From: Bacteroidales bacterium
Lineage (GTDB): Bacteria; Bacteroidota; Bacteroidia; Bacteroidales; WCHB1-69
Length of the DNA: 64,000 nt
NCBI GenBank assembly: GCA_017527945.1
Contig: JAFXPL010000057.1
Span: 1 to 64,000, forward strand
Reading direction: 5' to 3'
Positions 17,170 through 24,544 of the stretch are shown here, piece after piece; positions within the stretch are counted from its first letter, which is position 1; each line of letters opens with the position of its first letter. The notes below the pieces were generated by a model. The model was not told where the DNA came from. It worked only from the letters and a program-made list of their open reading frames with translations, and ran no database searches. The position numbers were made by a program, and so were the translations under genes.

Positions 17170-18083
17170 TTGTTTTCGTATTTGGTTGAAGATTTAAGTT
17201 TGTTGATTGTTATCAAATCAGCACGCCCTGTTACGGTTAATCCAGCGAATGCCTGAAACACACGAACAGCCGTTGCCACATCTTCCGTATAGACGAACTT
17301 GTCGTTATCTTTTTTGAACAAATTCGGATTAGGTGGGCATTTCGCTTCATTTAGTAATTGGATTAACATACCCACATCATCCCCAGAACAACCCACATAT
17401 AAATCGCGCATTCCTAATCGCAGTTGGGTTTTCGATGGAGTCCAATTTGAGAGGACTTTATTGGAGTTAGCATCAAAAATGCCGTTAGTGGCAAGAAACG
17501 CATCTTCTTGAAAATATTTCACCGCTTGTTCCACTTGGCTATCAAACAAATAATATCCAGACTGTTTCTTCAAGCCATCAGTTCTCAAGTATTTGCAATT
17601 CACCAACTTGTCCACCAATTCATCAACATCAGCTCCATAAAGACCTTTTTTCAATGTCCGATCCCCTAATGAATATGTTTCAAATGTCTTTTTAGGAGTA
17701 GAGTACAAACTCGCGGTTCCATTTGTTAAGACTGAACTACTACTTGAAGATCTATAACTGCTACTGCTCGAATAATGAGAACTAGAATAGTGTGAACTCG
17801 AATAATGGGAACTATGACCGCTTCTGCTTGATCGATGAGAGCTGTGTGAACGATGAGAACTGTGTGATCGATGGTCATTTACACCATAGAGATTGCCGGA
17901 AGGCCCTATTTTAATGACATTATGGTATGTTTTTGTTTTAACAAGCTGATCCACAGTGTTATTCTTATCTTCATCATCCAACAATTTCGGCATTACTATT
18001 TCAGCTTTTGCTGTAGTGTTTATCAAAGAATATGCAGCCGAAATTAACAGAGCTTTTATCAATTTTTTTTGATGCCTTTTCAT
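17166..18083 (-). CDS. hxsA: His-Xaa-Ser repeat protein HxsA
   Basis: 305 residues. A basic N-terminus and hydrophobic stretch (KALLISAAYSLINTTAKA) form a Sec signal, so export is expected. Residues 71-106 are a run of HRS, HSS and HYS triplets, the defining feature of HxsA (TIGR03979 type), followed by poly-Ser. The C-terminal half has two peptidoglycan-binding-like units (KKGLYGADVDELVDKLVN, then VEQAVKYFQED; YVGCSGDDVGMLIQLLNE, then VATAVRVFQAF). The start overlaps the preceding stop by one base. It is the presumed substrate of HxsB and HxsC. The mature product is probably attached to or near the cell wall. Confidence 0.88.
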   Translation of the reverse strand: MKRHQKKLIKALLISAAYSLINTTAKAEIVMPKLLDDEDKNNTVDQLVKTKTYHNVIKIGPSGNLYGVNDHRSHSSHRSHSSHRSSRSGHSSHYSSSHYSSSHYSSSSSYRSSSSSSVLTNGTASLYSTPKKTFETYSLGDRTLKKGLYGADVDELVDKLVNCKYLRTDGLKKQSGYYLFDSQVEQAVKYFQEDAFLATNGIFDANSNKVLSNWTPSKTQLRLGMRDLYVGCSGDDVGMLIQLLNEAKCPPNPNLFKKDNDKFVYTEDVATAVRVFQAFAGLTVTGRADLITINKLKSSTKYENK

Positions 18084-19339
18084 TACTGTTTTTCTTTAAT
18101 GATGTGTAACCAATAATTATCTTTATCACACAACAAGAGAGTATCTATTTTTGACAGTACAGCTATTGTGCGTTCTCCACGATTACTTGAAATTTCATTT
18201 AACAGTTCTACTATATTTTTCTCAATCGCAGCATTAAGAATCGAATCAACTTCGACAAGTCGGGCGTTTTTTGCCTCAGTTTCTTCGTTTGTTAATATCT
18301 CATCTGATGGTATGCTGTCCAACATTTTTTTGACCATATAGCAATCACTTGGGGAAGGTAAGGTCTTATTTGATAAATACACTTTACTCTTCTGCACACA
18401 TTTGTCGCATAAACCAAGGATAAGTTCCAATCGTTTTTGCATTGCTTCTTCTCTATACTGATCAGTAGCCCAAATGCATGTATAATTATCAGCGGCTTGC
18501 TGGTAGTAATTCAATGCGGAAAGATAATCATGTTGTTCCGCAGCACTATCTCCCAATGCAATTGAAGATTCAAAGGCTGCCATATAAGGTTTGACTTTAT
18601 TATATTCATGGTTTGAAACAACTATCACAAAAACAACAAAGCCTATCAAAACAGCCAAAATTATTCTTCGGTTGCGTCTGCGTTTTTGTTTTCGAATTTT
18701 ATTTTTAATTATCGCATTTTTAGAATCAATATCTTGTTGAACTTTTTTCAAAAAACTATTCTTTTTGATGTCACACCAATTATCATATTTAGAAGAAAGA
18801 ATCTCATAAGCGTTTCTTATCTTTTCTTCCAACGCAAACAATTCAGCATTAGATTCGGGTGTATAATAGGCTGATTGAAGGCCTGAAGAATCTTCATCTA
18901 TTGTTATTGAATTGATGAGTAGTTTCAAATAAGCATCCTTTAGCTTGGACAACAAATCGGGATCTTCACTGGTTACATTTATATTCTGCCAAGTTATTGT
19001 AATATCGTTGATCAATCCTATTCCATATAAAAGAGCTTCGGATACGGTGTTAACAGACGCGGAATCATGTTGGGTTTTCCTAATAAAACCATCTATAAAC
19101 TTATCGTTTAGGGTTTTCCAACCAACACTTGGATGAGTTGACCAATAATACACCTTTCTTCCATAGCCCTCATTGAGGATGTCTTTCATAACACTCTTTA
19201 AGTTTGAACTTACAATCGGATTCTGAGGATATGCGTTATAATCCAACAAAACACCGTAAAAGGTATCCTCTTTGATAGCTTTTGTCCCTAGATCGAAAAT
19301 AGCCTGTTTAACAGCAATATGTAATTCGTTTTGTGCCAT
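18083..19339 (-). CDS. Single-pass membrane protein of unknown function
   Basis: 418 residues. The N-terminal ~215 residues are soluble and helical (VKQAIFDLGTKAIKEDTFYG; LKSVMKDILNEGYGRKVYYW). A basic KQKRRRNRR stretch (218-225) precedes one membrane helix at 226-242 (RIILAVLIGFVVFVIVVS). That topology puts the N-terminus inside and the C-terminus outside. The outer ~170 residues look TPR-like (AAEQHDYLSALNYYQQAADN). I do not recognise the family. The gene touches hxsA by one base and follows the PP2C gene by 65 bp. It is positioned to link the cytoplasmic phospho-signalling proteins with exported HxsA (inference). Confidence 0.7.
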   Translation of the reverse strand: MAQNELHIAVKQAIFDLGTKAIKEDTFYGVLLDYNAYPQNPIVSSNLKSVMKDILNEGYGRKVYYWSTHPSVGWKTLNDKFIDGFIRKTQHDSASVNTVSEALLYGIGLINDITITWQNINVTSEDPDLLSKLKDAYLKLLINSITIDEDSSGLQSAYYTPESNAELFALEEKIRNAYEILSSKYDNWCDIKKNSFLKKVQQDIDSKNAIIKNKIRKQKRRRNRRIILAVLIGFVVFVIVVSNHEYNKVKPYMAAFESSIALGDSAAEQHDYLSALNYYQQAADNYTCIWATDQYREEAMQKRLELILGLCDKCVQKSKVYLSNKTLPSPSDCYMVKKMLDSIPSDEILTNEETEAKNARLVEVDSILNAAIEKNIVELLNEISSNRGERTIAVLSKIDTLLLCDKDNYWLHIIKEKQ

Positions 19340-19404
19340 TTATTCTTGAGTAAACTAGGATTTCGTCATTATGATAATCTCATTAACAACACCGCACCAA
19401 GTTA

Positions 19405-20463
19405 TTACTTGTCTTCTTTTATGTGTGCTATCTTTTTATCAATTAACATCTTTTCGTTCCCAAAATGTAATAATTCAGAGAACAAGGAGTCTTTTGTCGG
19501 CACTGGTGGATGATCATAAATAATTTGATGCCAGGCTGAAGCAATCTTACTAGCAAGAGTCTTCTGTTTGGTCATCAAGCGTTGCACCTGCCAAGCTGAC
19601 AATTGAGTTGTCATACCTTCCAATCGCTCATCATACCACCCCGCCACAGACATGTCATCTTGACTACCGCGTTTGCTGAGGACAGGCAACGTTGCTATCA
19701 AATCAGCAATGGTGGCATCATATCCATCCTTGGCAAAACCTTTGGCCAATTGGATGTAGAAATTGTACAGGTTTTCTTCCTCGCCAAACGAGTCGTCAAT
19801 GCCATCGCTGCCCATAAACACTGCGATCGGGAAAGACTCTTTGCCCCCAATGCAATATCGGAACTCTCTTGCGGCATCCGTGTCGCAAATAGAGGTGGTT
19901 TTGTTTAGAAAGCATTTGTCATCCCATGGAATCGGTTCGCAGGGGACTCCCTCGTTGTCAATGACCACACATTTTCCGTCGCCTATCTGAAACGCCAACC
20001 AAAACTGAGGGGTGAGGAGTGTCGCAATGAGCGTGCAACCATACGTCTTCTCCCACTCATGGTCATCTTTCGGATTTGCTATGAGTTGTTCTGTCTCGGT
20101 TAAGGGATTTGCCGTTGCATGTTCCAAGACGGCATTCCGCCACCCTACCACAATAGCTTCCACTAATCGCTGTAGTTCAGGATGATAGGTGTCGCCAATG
20201 CCAACCGGTGTGCTCGACAAATCGGCAAACAAGGACGGGGAAATGCCCTCTGCAAACTCCACTAAACATCGGTGAGCCACTTCCACCACAATCTTCGATC
20301 CCACATCGCTACGAAAATAACGCTCTCCGCCATGGCCATCACTGACCATAGCGATAGCATATCCTTCCGTTTTGATACTGAACGAAAAGTCTTGGCAGGG
20401 TTTGCTCGTTGCTTTGTGGCTTTCACCCTGACAGTGGCTGTTAAAGCACTTAATCCCAATCAT
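19405..20463 (-). CDS. PP2C-type Ser/Thr phosphatase (TerY-P triad)
   Basis: The start is ATG 20463 (MIGIKCFNSHCQGES), giving 352 residues. An upstream in-frame extension lies inside the vWA gene. PP2C metal ligands are visible: PCQDF (Asp25), VSDGHGGERYFRSD (Asp42) and later SDGIDDSFGEEENL. The C-terminal DDMSVAGWYDERL is the last PP2C metal motif. It overlaps the vWA gene by 14 bp. The kinase, vWA and PP2C set matches the TerY-P triad described from comparative genomics of tellurite-resistance-linked stress systems. It should reverse phosphorylation by the adjacent kinase. Confidence 0.85.
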   Translation of the reverse strand: MIGIKCFNSHCQGESHKATSKPCQDFSFSIKTEGYAIAMVSDGHGGERYFRSDVGSKIVVEVAHRCLVEFAEGISPSLFADLSSTPVGIGDTYHPELQRLVEAIVVGWRNAVLEHATANPLTETEQLIANPKDDHEWEKTYGCTLIATLLTPQFWLAFQIGDGKCVVIDNEGVPCEPIPWDDKCFLNKTTSICDTDAAREFRYCIGGKESFPIAVFMGSDGIDDSFGEEENLYNFYIQLAKGFAKDGYDATIADLIATLPVLSKRGSQDDMSVAGWYDERLEGMTTQLSAWQVQRLMTKQKTLASKIASAWHQIIYDHPPVPTKDSLFSELLHFGNEKMLIDKKIAHIKEDK

Positions 20464-21190
20464 CGTAGGAAACGGTTGAAGATGGAGCGGAAGCCACTTC
20501 GGCGCCGCCGATATTGTCAACCGCCGACTTCACTTCTGCGATTACTTGTTCCTGCTTGGTTGTATCGCCAGCCGTACTGCTCTTGCTGCCGATCTGTGAG
20601 GAAGTAACGGCCACAATACGAATCACTTGCTTCAGGGCTTCAATATTGTGGACAGTGAAAACGGCTTCGTTAGTCCCGGTGAACTGTGCCAACACTTCTT
20701 TATCTGCATCTTCTCCAATCGCTACAGCCACCTTGATGGCGGCCTTGAACCAATTGTTGTTTTTCAACACAGCAAGTCCTGATTCAAAATCATCCGTTGG
20801 AGCTCCGTCAGAAAGCAATATGATAGCAGGTGCGAAAGAGCCGCTGGCGGATTTCATAAATCCACTTCTGGACAGTTTGCCTGACAATTCTTTGCAAGCA
20901 GCACCGAGAGAAGTAAGTGCTGATGCTTGAACATCTTGCCAGACAAACTCATTAGCGGGTTTGGGCTCGTTATAGAGCCAATGGCAGGTGGTGGAGAATT
21001 CCAATGCAGCCACTTTGATTTCTGCATCGGGGTTTTCTGCGGAAATTTCCTCCAACATGGGAAGAACATTGACCACGGCGTCATTTACGGCACCAATCTT
21101 ACTGCCAGCCATACTGCCGGAGGTGTCAATCATGAAGAAAAGCGTCATTGTGCGACGCGGGATTTCTACGGTTTCGTCTAAAAGTGACAT
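20450..21190 (-). CDS. TerY-like von Willebrand A domain protein
   Basis: 246 residues, almost entirely one vWA domain. The metal-ion-dependent adhesion site is intact: FFMIDTSGSMAGSKIGAVND (DxSGS at 22-26), a central TSLGAA and LLSDGAPTDDF. TerY proteins of this class act as phospho-target or scaffold components with a kinase and a PP2C phosphatase. A low-complexity tail ends in SYDDWD. It lies 58 bp after the TerY-C zinc gene and overlaps PP2C. In many relatives TerY and the TerY-C zinc domain are fused; here they are separate genes. Confidence 0.88.
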   Translation of the reverse strand: MSLLDETVEIPRRTMTLFFMIDTSGSMAGSKIGAVNDAVVNVLPMLEEISAENPDAEIKVAALEFSTTCHWLYNEPKPANEFVWQDVQASALTSLGAACKELSGKLSRSGFMKSASGSFAPAIILLSDGAPTDDFESGLAVLKNNNWFKAAIKVAVAIGEDADKEVLAQFTGTNEAVFTVHNIEALKQVIRIVAVTSSQIGSKSSTAGDTTKQEQVIAEVKSAVDNIGGAEVASAPSSTVSYDDWD

Positions 21191-21248
21191 GATGGTATGT
21201 TTTTACGTTATTATTAAAATTTCTTTTTTCTATATAGTTTCAATGCTA

Positions 21249-21620
21249 CTAATATGCACTTCCTTCAATATTAATCTTTTCAACTTGGGTTATCTCCCCT
21301 TTACAACCACATTTTGGACAAGTAACATGACTTTGACCATGGTAACATATAATTGTATGGCAATTATTACAACTATACCAGTGTTTAGATTCACAATAAG
21401 GACACCCAGGAAAGTTTGCATCTTCGACGATTCTTCCAGACACCTTGATGCGATCATACCCTTCTCTTTGAGCCTTTTCATAATCGATTTTGAAAGACCA
21501 CACCATCTTATACAAACCAAATTCCCCCTTATCTACGGTAATCCCATAGGGCTTCTTTGTTTTTTCACACATCGCCAGTGTGACAAACGCAGCTTCGCTT
21601 AAAGGTGTAATTTCAGGCAT
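21249..21620 (-). CDS. TerY-C-like zinc-binding protein
   Basis: 123 residues. The C-terminal half has closely spaced CxxC pairs (FPGCPYCESKHWYSCNNCHT; VTCPKCGCKGEI) with a HG turn between them, the layout of the metal-binding TerY-C domain (PF15616). The N-terminal half (EAAFVTLAMCEKTKKPYGIT; YDRIKVSGRIV) is beta-rich. The start is two bases after the kinase stop, so the pair is translationally linked. It is expected to bind metal and connect TerY to the kinase; that role is inferred from the triad's gene order. Confidence 0.8.
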   Translation of the reverse strand: MPEITPLSEAAFVTLAMCEKTKKPYGITVDKGEFGLYKMVWSFKIDYEKAQREGYDRIKVSGRIVEDANFPGCPYCESKHWYSCNNCHTIICYHGQSHVTCPKCGCKGEITQVEKINIEGSAY

Positions 21621-21622
21621 AG

Positions 21623-22888
21623 TTATCTTGATATTATTTCTCCTTTAGTCGTTTGATTGAAAGAGACTTTGATTCCCTCCTTCACTGGCACACACTCTCC
21701 AGGTGCAACTGTTTTCAACTTTCCGCTAGGAGTTTCCGCCGTCCATGTAGTATCCGATGAAAGATTCTTTAAGAGCAATAATCCTGCTTTTGCATCCTTT
21801 AACACCAACACATCGGCATTGTTGTCGTGGTCAATATAGAGTTTGGTACCTCCTGTTAGAAAGACATTTCGATTGCCTATTTTAAGCGATAGAGGAACTT
21901 CTACATCCTTTCCACAGTTCATACACATGCTCTTGCCCTCTTCGATAAAGGTTTCTCCTTTGCAATGGGGGCAGATAACAAGGCTATCGCGCAGGGTTGC
22001 AATCAACTTCTCCCAATTCTGCTCAAGCATACGTTTCTGCGGATTTCGGAGTATTTCTTCGCTAAACTCACGAGTGAACGTGTTCCGCAGAATTGCAGGC
22101 AAAACCGGCCAACGGCGAATGACATTTTGATGGATTCCTCGAACAGGGAGGTTGCTTTTGTCGTTGGGGTTATAGATGAATACCGCCTCACTTCCGTAAA
22201 ACTTCTTCTCGTAAGTATCAGTCATACAAGGACAGGCAACAACCTTTGCACCTTCGAGCGGATGGTTGACATAGAAGAGCATGAAGAGGATGACGGACAA
22301 CGAATAGCGGTCGCTGTACTTGTCGGGAATGCCACCGGCCACAACTTCGGGTGCCATATAGCGGGCTTTACCCATGATGCCTGACTTCTCGCCCTGGGGC
22401 ATCACATTGTCATTGTCGCAGATGAGGACGTCTCCTGTTTTCGGATCGATGAAGAAGTTGCCATCGTTCAAGTCCTGATAGCTGTAACCGAAACGGTGGA
22501 GCATCATGAAGCCATTGCATATCTTCATAGCAGCGTTCAGCATCGCGTCGAAACTGGCAAACTTGACTTTCGCCATCAAAAAGTTTCCAAACTCGAAATA
22601 GTTGCCAGGTCGTAAATCCATAAGGTATCCGAAACTACCTTGTTGACGTTCGGCAAGTGCCTTTGGCCAAAGAAAAGCATCACTCGGTGCTCCATTCAGA
22701 ATATTGTTGTTGAGATTGTTGTAAAAACAGCTGTCCAGAGCGTTCAGATACCATTTCAACGCCATATCCTTGCCGTTGTAATCCACCAAATAGACAATTC
22801 CCTGACCACCGCGTCCAAGTTCTTTCTTGATGGTCACAAAACCGCCGTTCGACAATGTTATTTTCGTTCCTTTGGATAATTCTATCAT
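21623..22888 (-). CDS. Protein kinase with zinc ribbon and C-terminal beta domain (TerY-P triad)
   Basis: 421 residues. The kinase fold has a glycine loop GRGGQGIVYLV (25-35) and Lys45. The catalytic loop is YSYQDLNDGNFF, where HRD is replaced by YQD but Asp139 and Asn144 are kept. The DFG position reads DND (158-160), and MAPE is at 178-181. After the kinase comes a zinc ribbon (CPHCKGETF, then CMNCGK) and a ~90-residue beta-rich tail (KIGNRNVFLTGGTKLYIDHD) that may be an FHA-like phosphopeptide reader. The atypical motifs are common in TerY-linked kinases. It is the second gene of the operon, 27 bp after the channel gene. Confidence 0.86.
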   Translation of the reverse strand: MIELSKGTKITLSNGGFVTIKKELGRGGQGIVYLVDYNGKDMALKWYLNALDSCFYNNLNNNILNGAPSDAFLWPKALAERQQGSFGYLMDLRPGNYFEFGNFLMAKVKFASFDAMLNAAMKICNGFMMLHRFGYSYQDLNDGNFFIDPKTGDVLICDNDNVMPQGEKSGIMGKARYMAPEVVAGGIPDKYSDRYSLSVILFMLFYVNHPLEGAKVVACPCMTDTYEKKFYGSEAVFIYNPNDKSNLPVRGIHQNVIRRWPVLPAILRNTFTREFSEEILRNPQKRMLEQNWEKLIATLRDSLVICPHCKGETFIEEGKSMCMNCGKDVEVPLSLKIGNRNVFLTGGTKLYIDHDNNADVLVLKDAKAGLLLLKNLSSDTTWTAETPSGKLKTVAPGECVPVKEGIKVSFNQTTKGEIISR

Positions 22889-22915
22889 AAAACGTTATAT
22901 TACTTGTAACAACAA

Positions 22916-23677
22916 TCAATTATCTTCATTCCCGTCTTTTTTCAGTTGTTTCAACTCGTCCAAATAACTAGCTGTGATAACACCTGATGGCAGTGCAATG
23001 ATAGCAATGCCAAAGAGGGATGACATCATGCTGACCACTCTTCCAAAATCCGAAACGGGATACACATCGCCGTAACCCACCGTGGTCAAAGAGGTGGTCG
23101 CCCAGTACAATGCATCAAAGAATGATTCAAAAACTACAACACCATCTGCATCGGGTTTATTAAGTTCCACATTAAACATGATAAGAGCTGTGGTGAAAAT
23201 GTAGAAAAGGGCAATCGCCAAAACAGTCAATAAGACATAACGTTCTTTTTTGAAGACGCGAAACAGCATCTGTATCCGAGTGGAATATCGCAAAACTTTG
23301 AGCAAGCGAAGCAGTTTCAGCAAGCGTATGGTCCTCAGAATCTTGTACGTCCGCCCAATCAAGTTTAAAGAAGGCAAAATAGACAGCAAATCTATGATTG
23401 CCATAAAAGTGAACGGATACGTGGCAAACGCAAAGGCTGGCTTCCTATCTGGATGTCGAAAATCAGCGGTAATCCATCTTGCAAAATAGTCAAAGACGAA
23501 TGCTGTAACGGATATTCGGTCAAACCAAACGAAAAGTTCCAACTGCGTTTTGAACATCAGAGGTATAAGACTGACAACAATCATGGTAAGCATAAAGCAA
23601 TCGTATGCTATGCTTGCCGTTGAACGATCTGTGTCTTTCTCAATAATAGAAAACAACCTTTGTCGGTCCATCTTCAT
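22916..23677 (-). CDS. Voltage-gated potassium channel (Kv-like ion transport protein)
   Basis: 253 residues with six predicted membrane helices. The S4 helix carries regularly spaced Arg/Lys (RTYKILRTIRLLKLLRLLKV). The pore loop ends in the K+ selectivity filter TTVGYGDVYP. A short cytoplasmic tail (YLDELKQLKKDGNEDN) follows S6, with no RCK domain. Two adjacent ATG codons (23677 and 23671) are possible starts. This is the first gene of the minus-strand operon and lies downstream of the structured RNA's terminator. It would couple membrane potential or K+ efflux to the kinase module, but that link is inference. Confidence 0.88.
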   Translation of the reverse strand: MKMDRQRLFSIIEKDTDRSTASIAYDCFMLTMIVVSLIPLMFKTQLELFVWFDRISVTAFVFDYFARWITADFRHPDRKPAFAFATYPFTFMAIIDLLSILPSLNLIGRTYKILRTIRLLKLLRLLKVLRYSTRIQMLFRVFKKERYVLLTVLAIALFYIFTTALIMFNVELNKPDADGVVVFESFFDALYWATTSLTTVGYGDVYPVSDFGRVVSMMSSLFGIAIIALPSGVITASYLDELKQLKKDGNEDN

Positions 23678-23730
23678 CTCAAGGGAACTTTCATTCCCAT
23701 TTTCACCCTCCGGCGACTCCCGATTCCGGA

Positions 23731-23742
23731 CAAAAAAAATTA
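23731..23742 (-). promoter_or_regulatory. Weak candidate promoter of the 14-gene operon
   Basis: On the minus strand TAATTTTTTTTG resembles a -7 box with an over-long T-run, about 54 bp before the channel start. It is the only candidate between the RNA terminator and the operon. Read-through from the RNA promoter is the alternative. Confidence 0.3.
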
Positions 23743-23758
23743 CTCAACTAAACCACAT

Positions 23759-23797
23759 AAAAAAAGCGCGGGAATCTGAGTTCATCGCTCATCCCGC
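23759..23797 (-). terminator. Intrinsic terminator of the structured RNA
   Basis: On the minus strand GCGGGA pairs with TCCCGC across an 18-nt loop, followed by GCGC and seven T residues. It separates the RNA gene from the downstream operon. Confidence 0.65.
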
Positions 23798-24022
23798 TTG
23801 TGAGGCCTTCGCATTGCCTTGTACCCGAGGATAAGCAATGCCGAAGCCCACGCTGTATGCATATACGAGAATATACACAACCATGGACATTGGCCATTGC
23901 CTTACCGTGCGGATACAAGATGAAAGTTGCGAAGTTCCACAAGCCGCAGATAAGACGTTGACTCAACGCCTTTTATGTCTGTCTCCCACCCGCAAACCCG
24001 TCAACGGGCCACGGAAGATTGA
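23759..24022 (-). ncRNA. Structured non-coding RNA, possibly Bacteroidales-1 or 6S-like
   Basis: Two overlapping -7 boxes (24028-24043) precede a ~260-nt stretch that ends in an intrinsic terminator (stem 23768-23773 with 23792-23797, seven T residues at 23759-23765 on the minus strand). Near the 3' end, 23804-23817 pairs with 23835-23848 in a long hairpin of about 13 pairs with a bulge. A frame across it (23748-23966) has no usual start context and looks like the spurious ORF seen at such loci. I recall similar sequence in other Bacteroidales and suggest the Bacteroidales-1 family or a 6S-type RNA; this is from memory and needs a covariance search. Confidence 0.6.
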
Positions 24023-24027
24023 CGATG

Positions 24028-24043
24028 CAAAAGTACAAAAATA
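24028..24043 (-). promoter_or_regulatory. Overlapping -7 elements of the structured RNA
   Basis: Minus-strand TATTTTTG (24036-24043) and TACTTTTG (24028-24035) lie end to end, with the start site expected near 24020. Confidence 0.6.
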
Positions 24044-24248
24044 ACATATCACATCGTGAAAAAAGCTTAATGTTTTTTGATGTGGTTATTTAAGCATAGA
24101 CTTATTGCCCGATCTCCTCAAAAATAAAACCCAAATAATCAAATAGACTTTTTGTCAAAGAAAAATGATAAGTCACGGTTATTTTGTGGCCCTAAAGAGA
24201 GAAAACGCGGTTGAACAGTTTCGTTTTAGTTGATTTATTGCATTTGTA

Positions 24249-24266
24249 ATGCTAATATACTAGCAT
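24249..24266. repeat. Perfect 6-bp inverted repeat upstream of the Avs1-like operon
   Basis: ATGCTA and TAGCAT flank ATATAC about 90 bp before the -7 box at 24355. It is a possible operator for a dimeric regulator, though it is short enough to arise by chance in AT-rich DNA. Confidence 0.35.
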
Positions 24267-24354
24267 GTTGCTGTTGTAAACAGGCATATCGGGCGGACGT
24301 GTGCCTAGTTGATCTTTTTGGAGAAGAACTTGTTGAGTGCTTCGAAAATTTAAT

Positions 24355-24362
24355 TATTTTTG
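24355..24362 (+). promoter_or_regulatory. -7 promoter element of the Avs1-like operon
   Basis: TATTTTTG followed by CGGCC. The distance to the ATG at 24545 implies an unusually long leader of about 175 nt for Bacteroidota. Confidence 0.6.
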
Positions 24363-24544
24363 CGGCCATGATTGGTGTTGATATGAGATAGTATGTGTTG
24401 AACCTAAAGATCTAACAACAATCATTTTGCAAAAAGAATATCAGAAAAGCTGCCAAACGCCCGAATATTAATAACTTTCTAAATGTCAATAAGATAAAGA
24501 AAATTTGAAAATTTTATCACGTGCTCAAATTACAGACTATTAAG

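Larger units (their letters stand above)
23678..24544. other. Intergenic region between the kinase/Hxs operon and the Avs1-like operon
   Basis: No protein gene is supported. From left to right it holds a weak promoter candidate for the operon (23731-23742), a structured RNA gene on the minus strand (23759-24022) with promoter at 24028-24043, an AT-rich stretch, a short perfect inverted repeat (24249-24266), and a -7 box for the Avs1-like operon (24355-24362) with a leader of ~175 nt. Confidence 0.6.

Noticed and set aside
23748..23966. 72-residue frame within the structured RNA
   Set aside because: It crosses the RNA's terminator and hairpin. I believe such frames are repeatedly over-annotated at this RNA in Bacteroidales.
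23759..24022. Retron or DGR RNA next to the immune operon
   Set aside because: No reverse transcriptase gene is present anywhere in the window.
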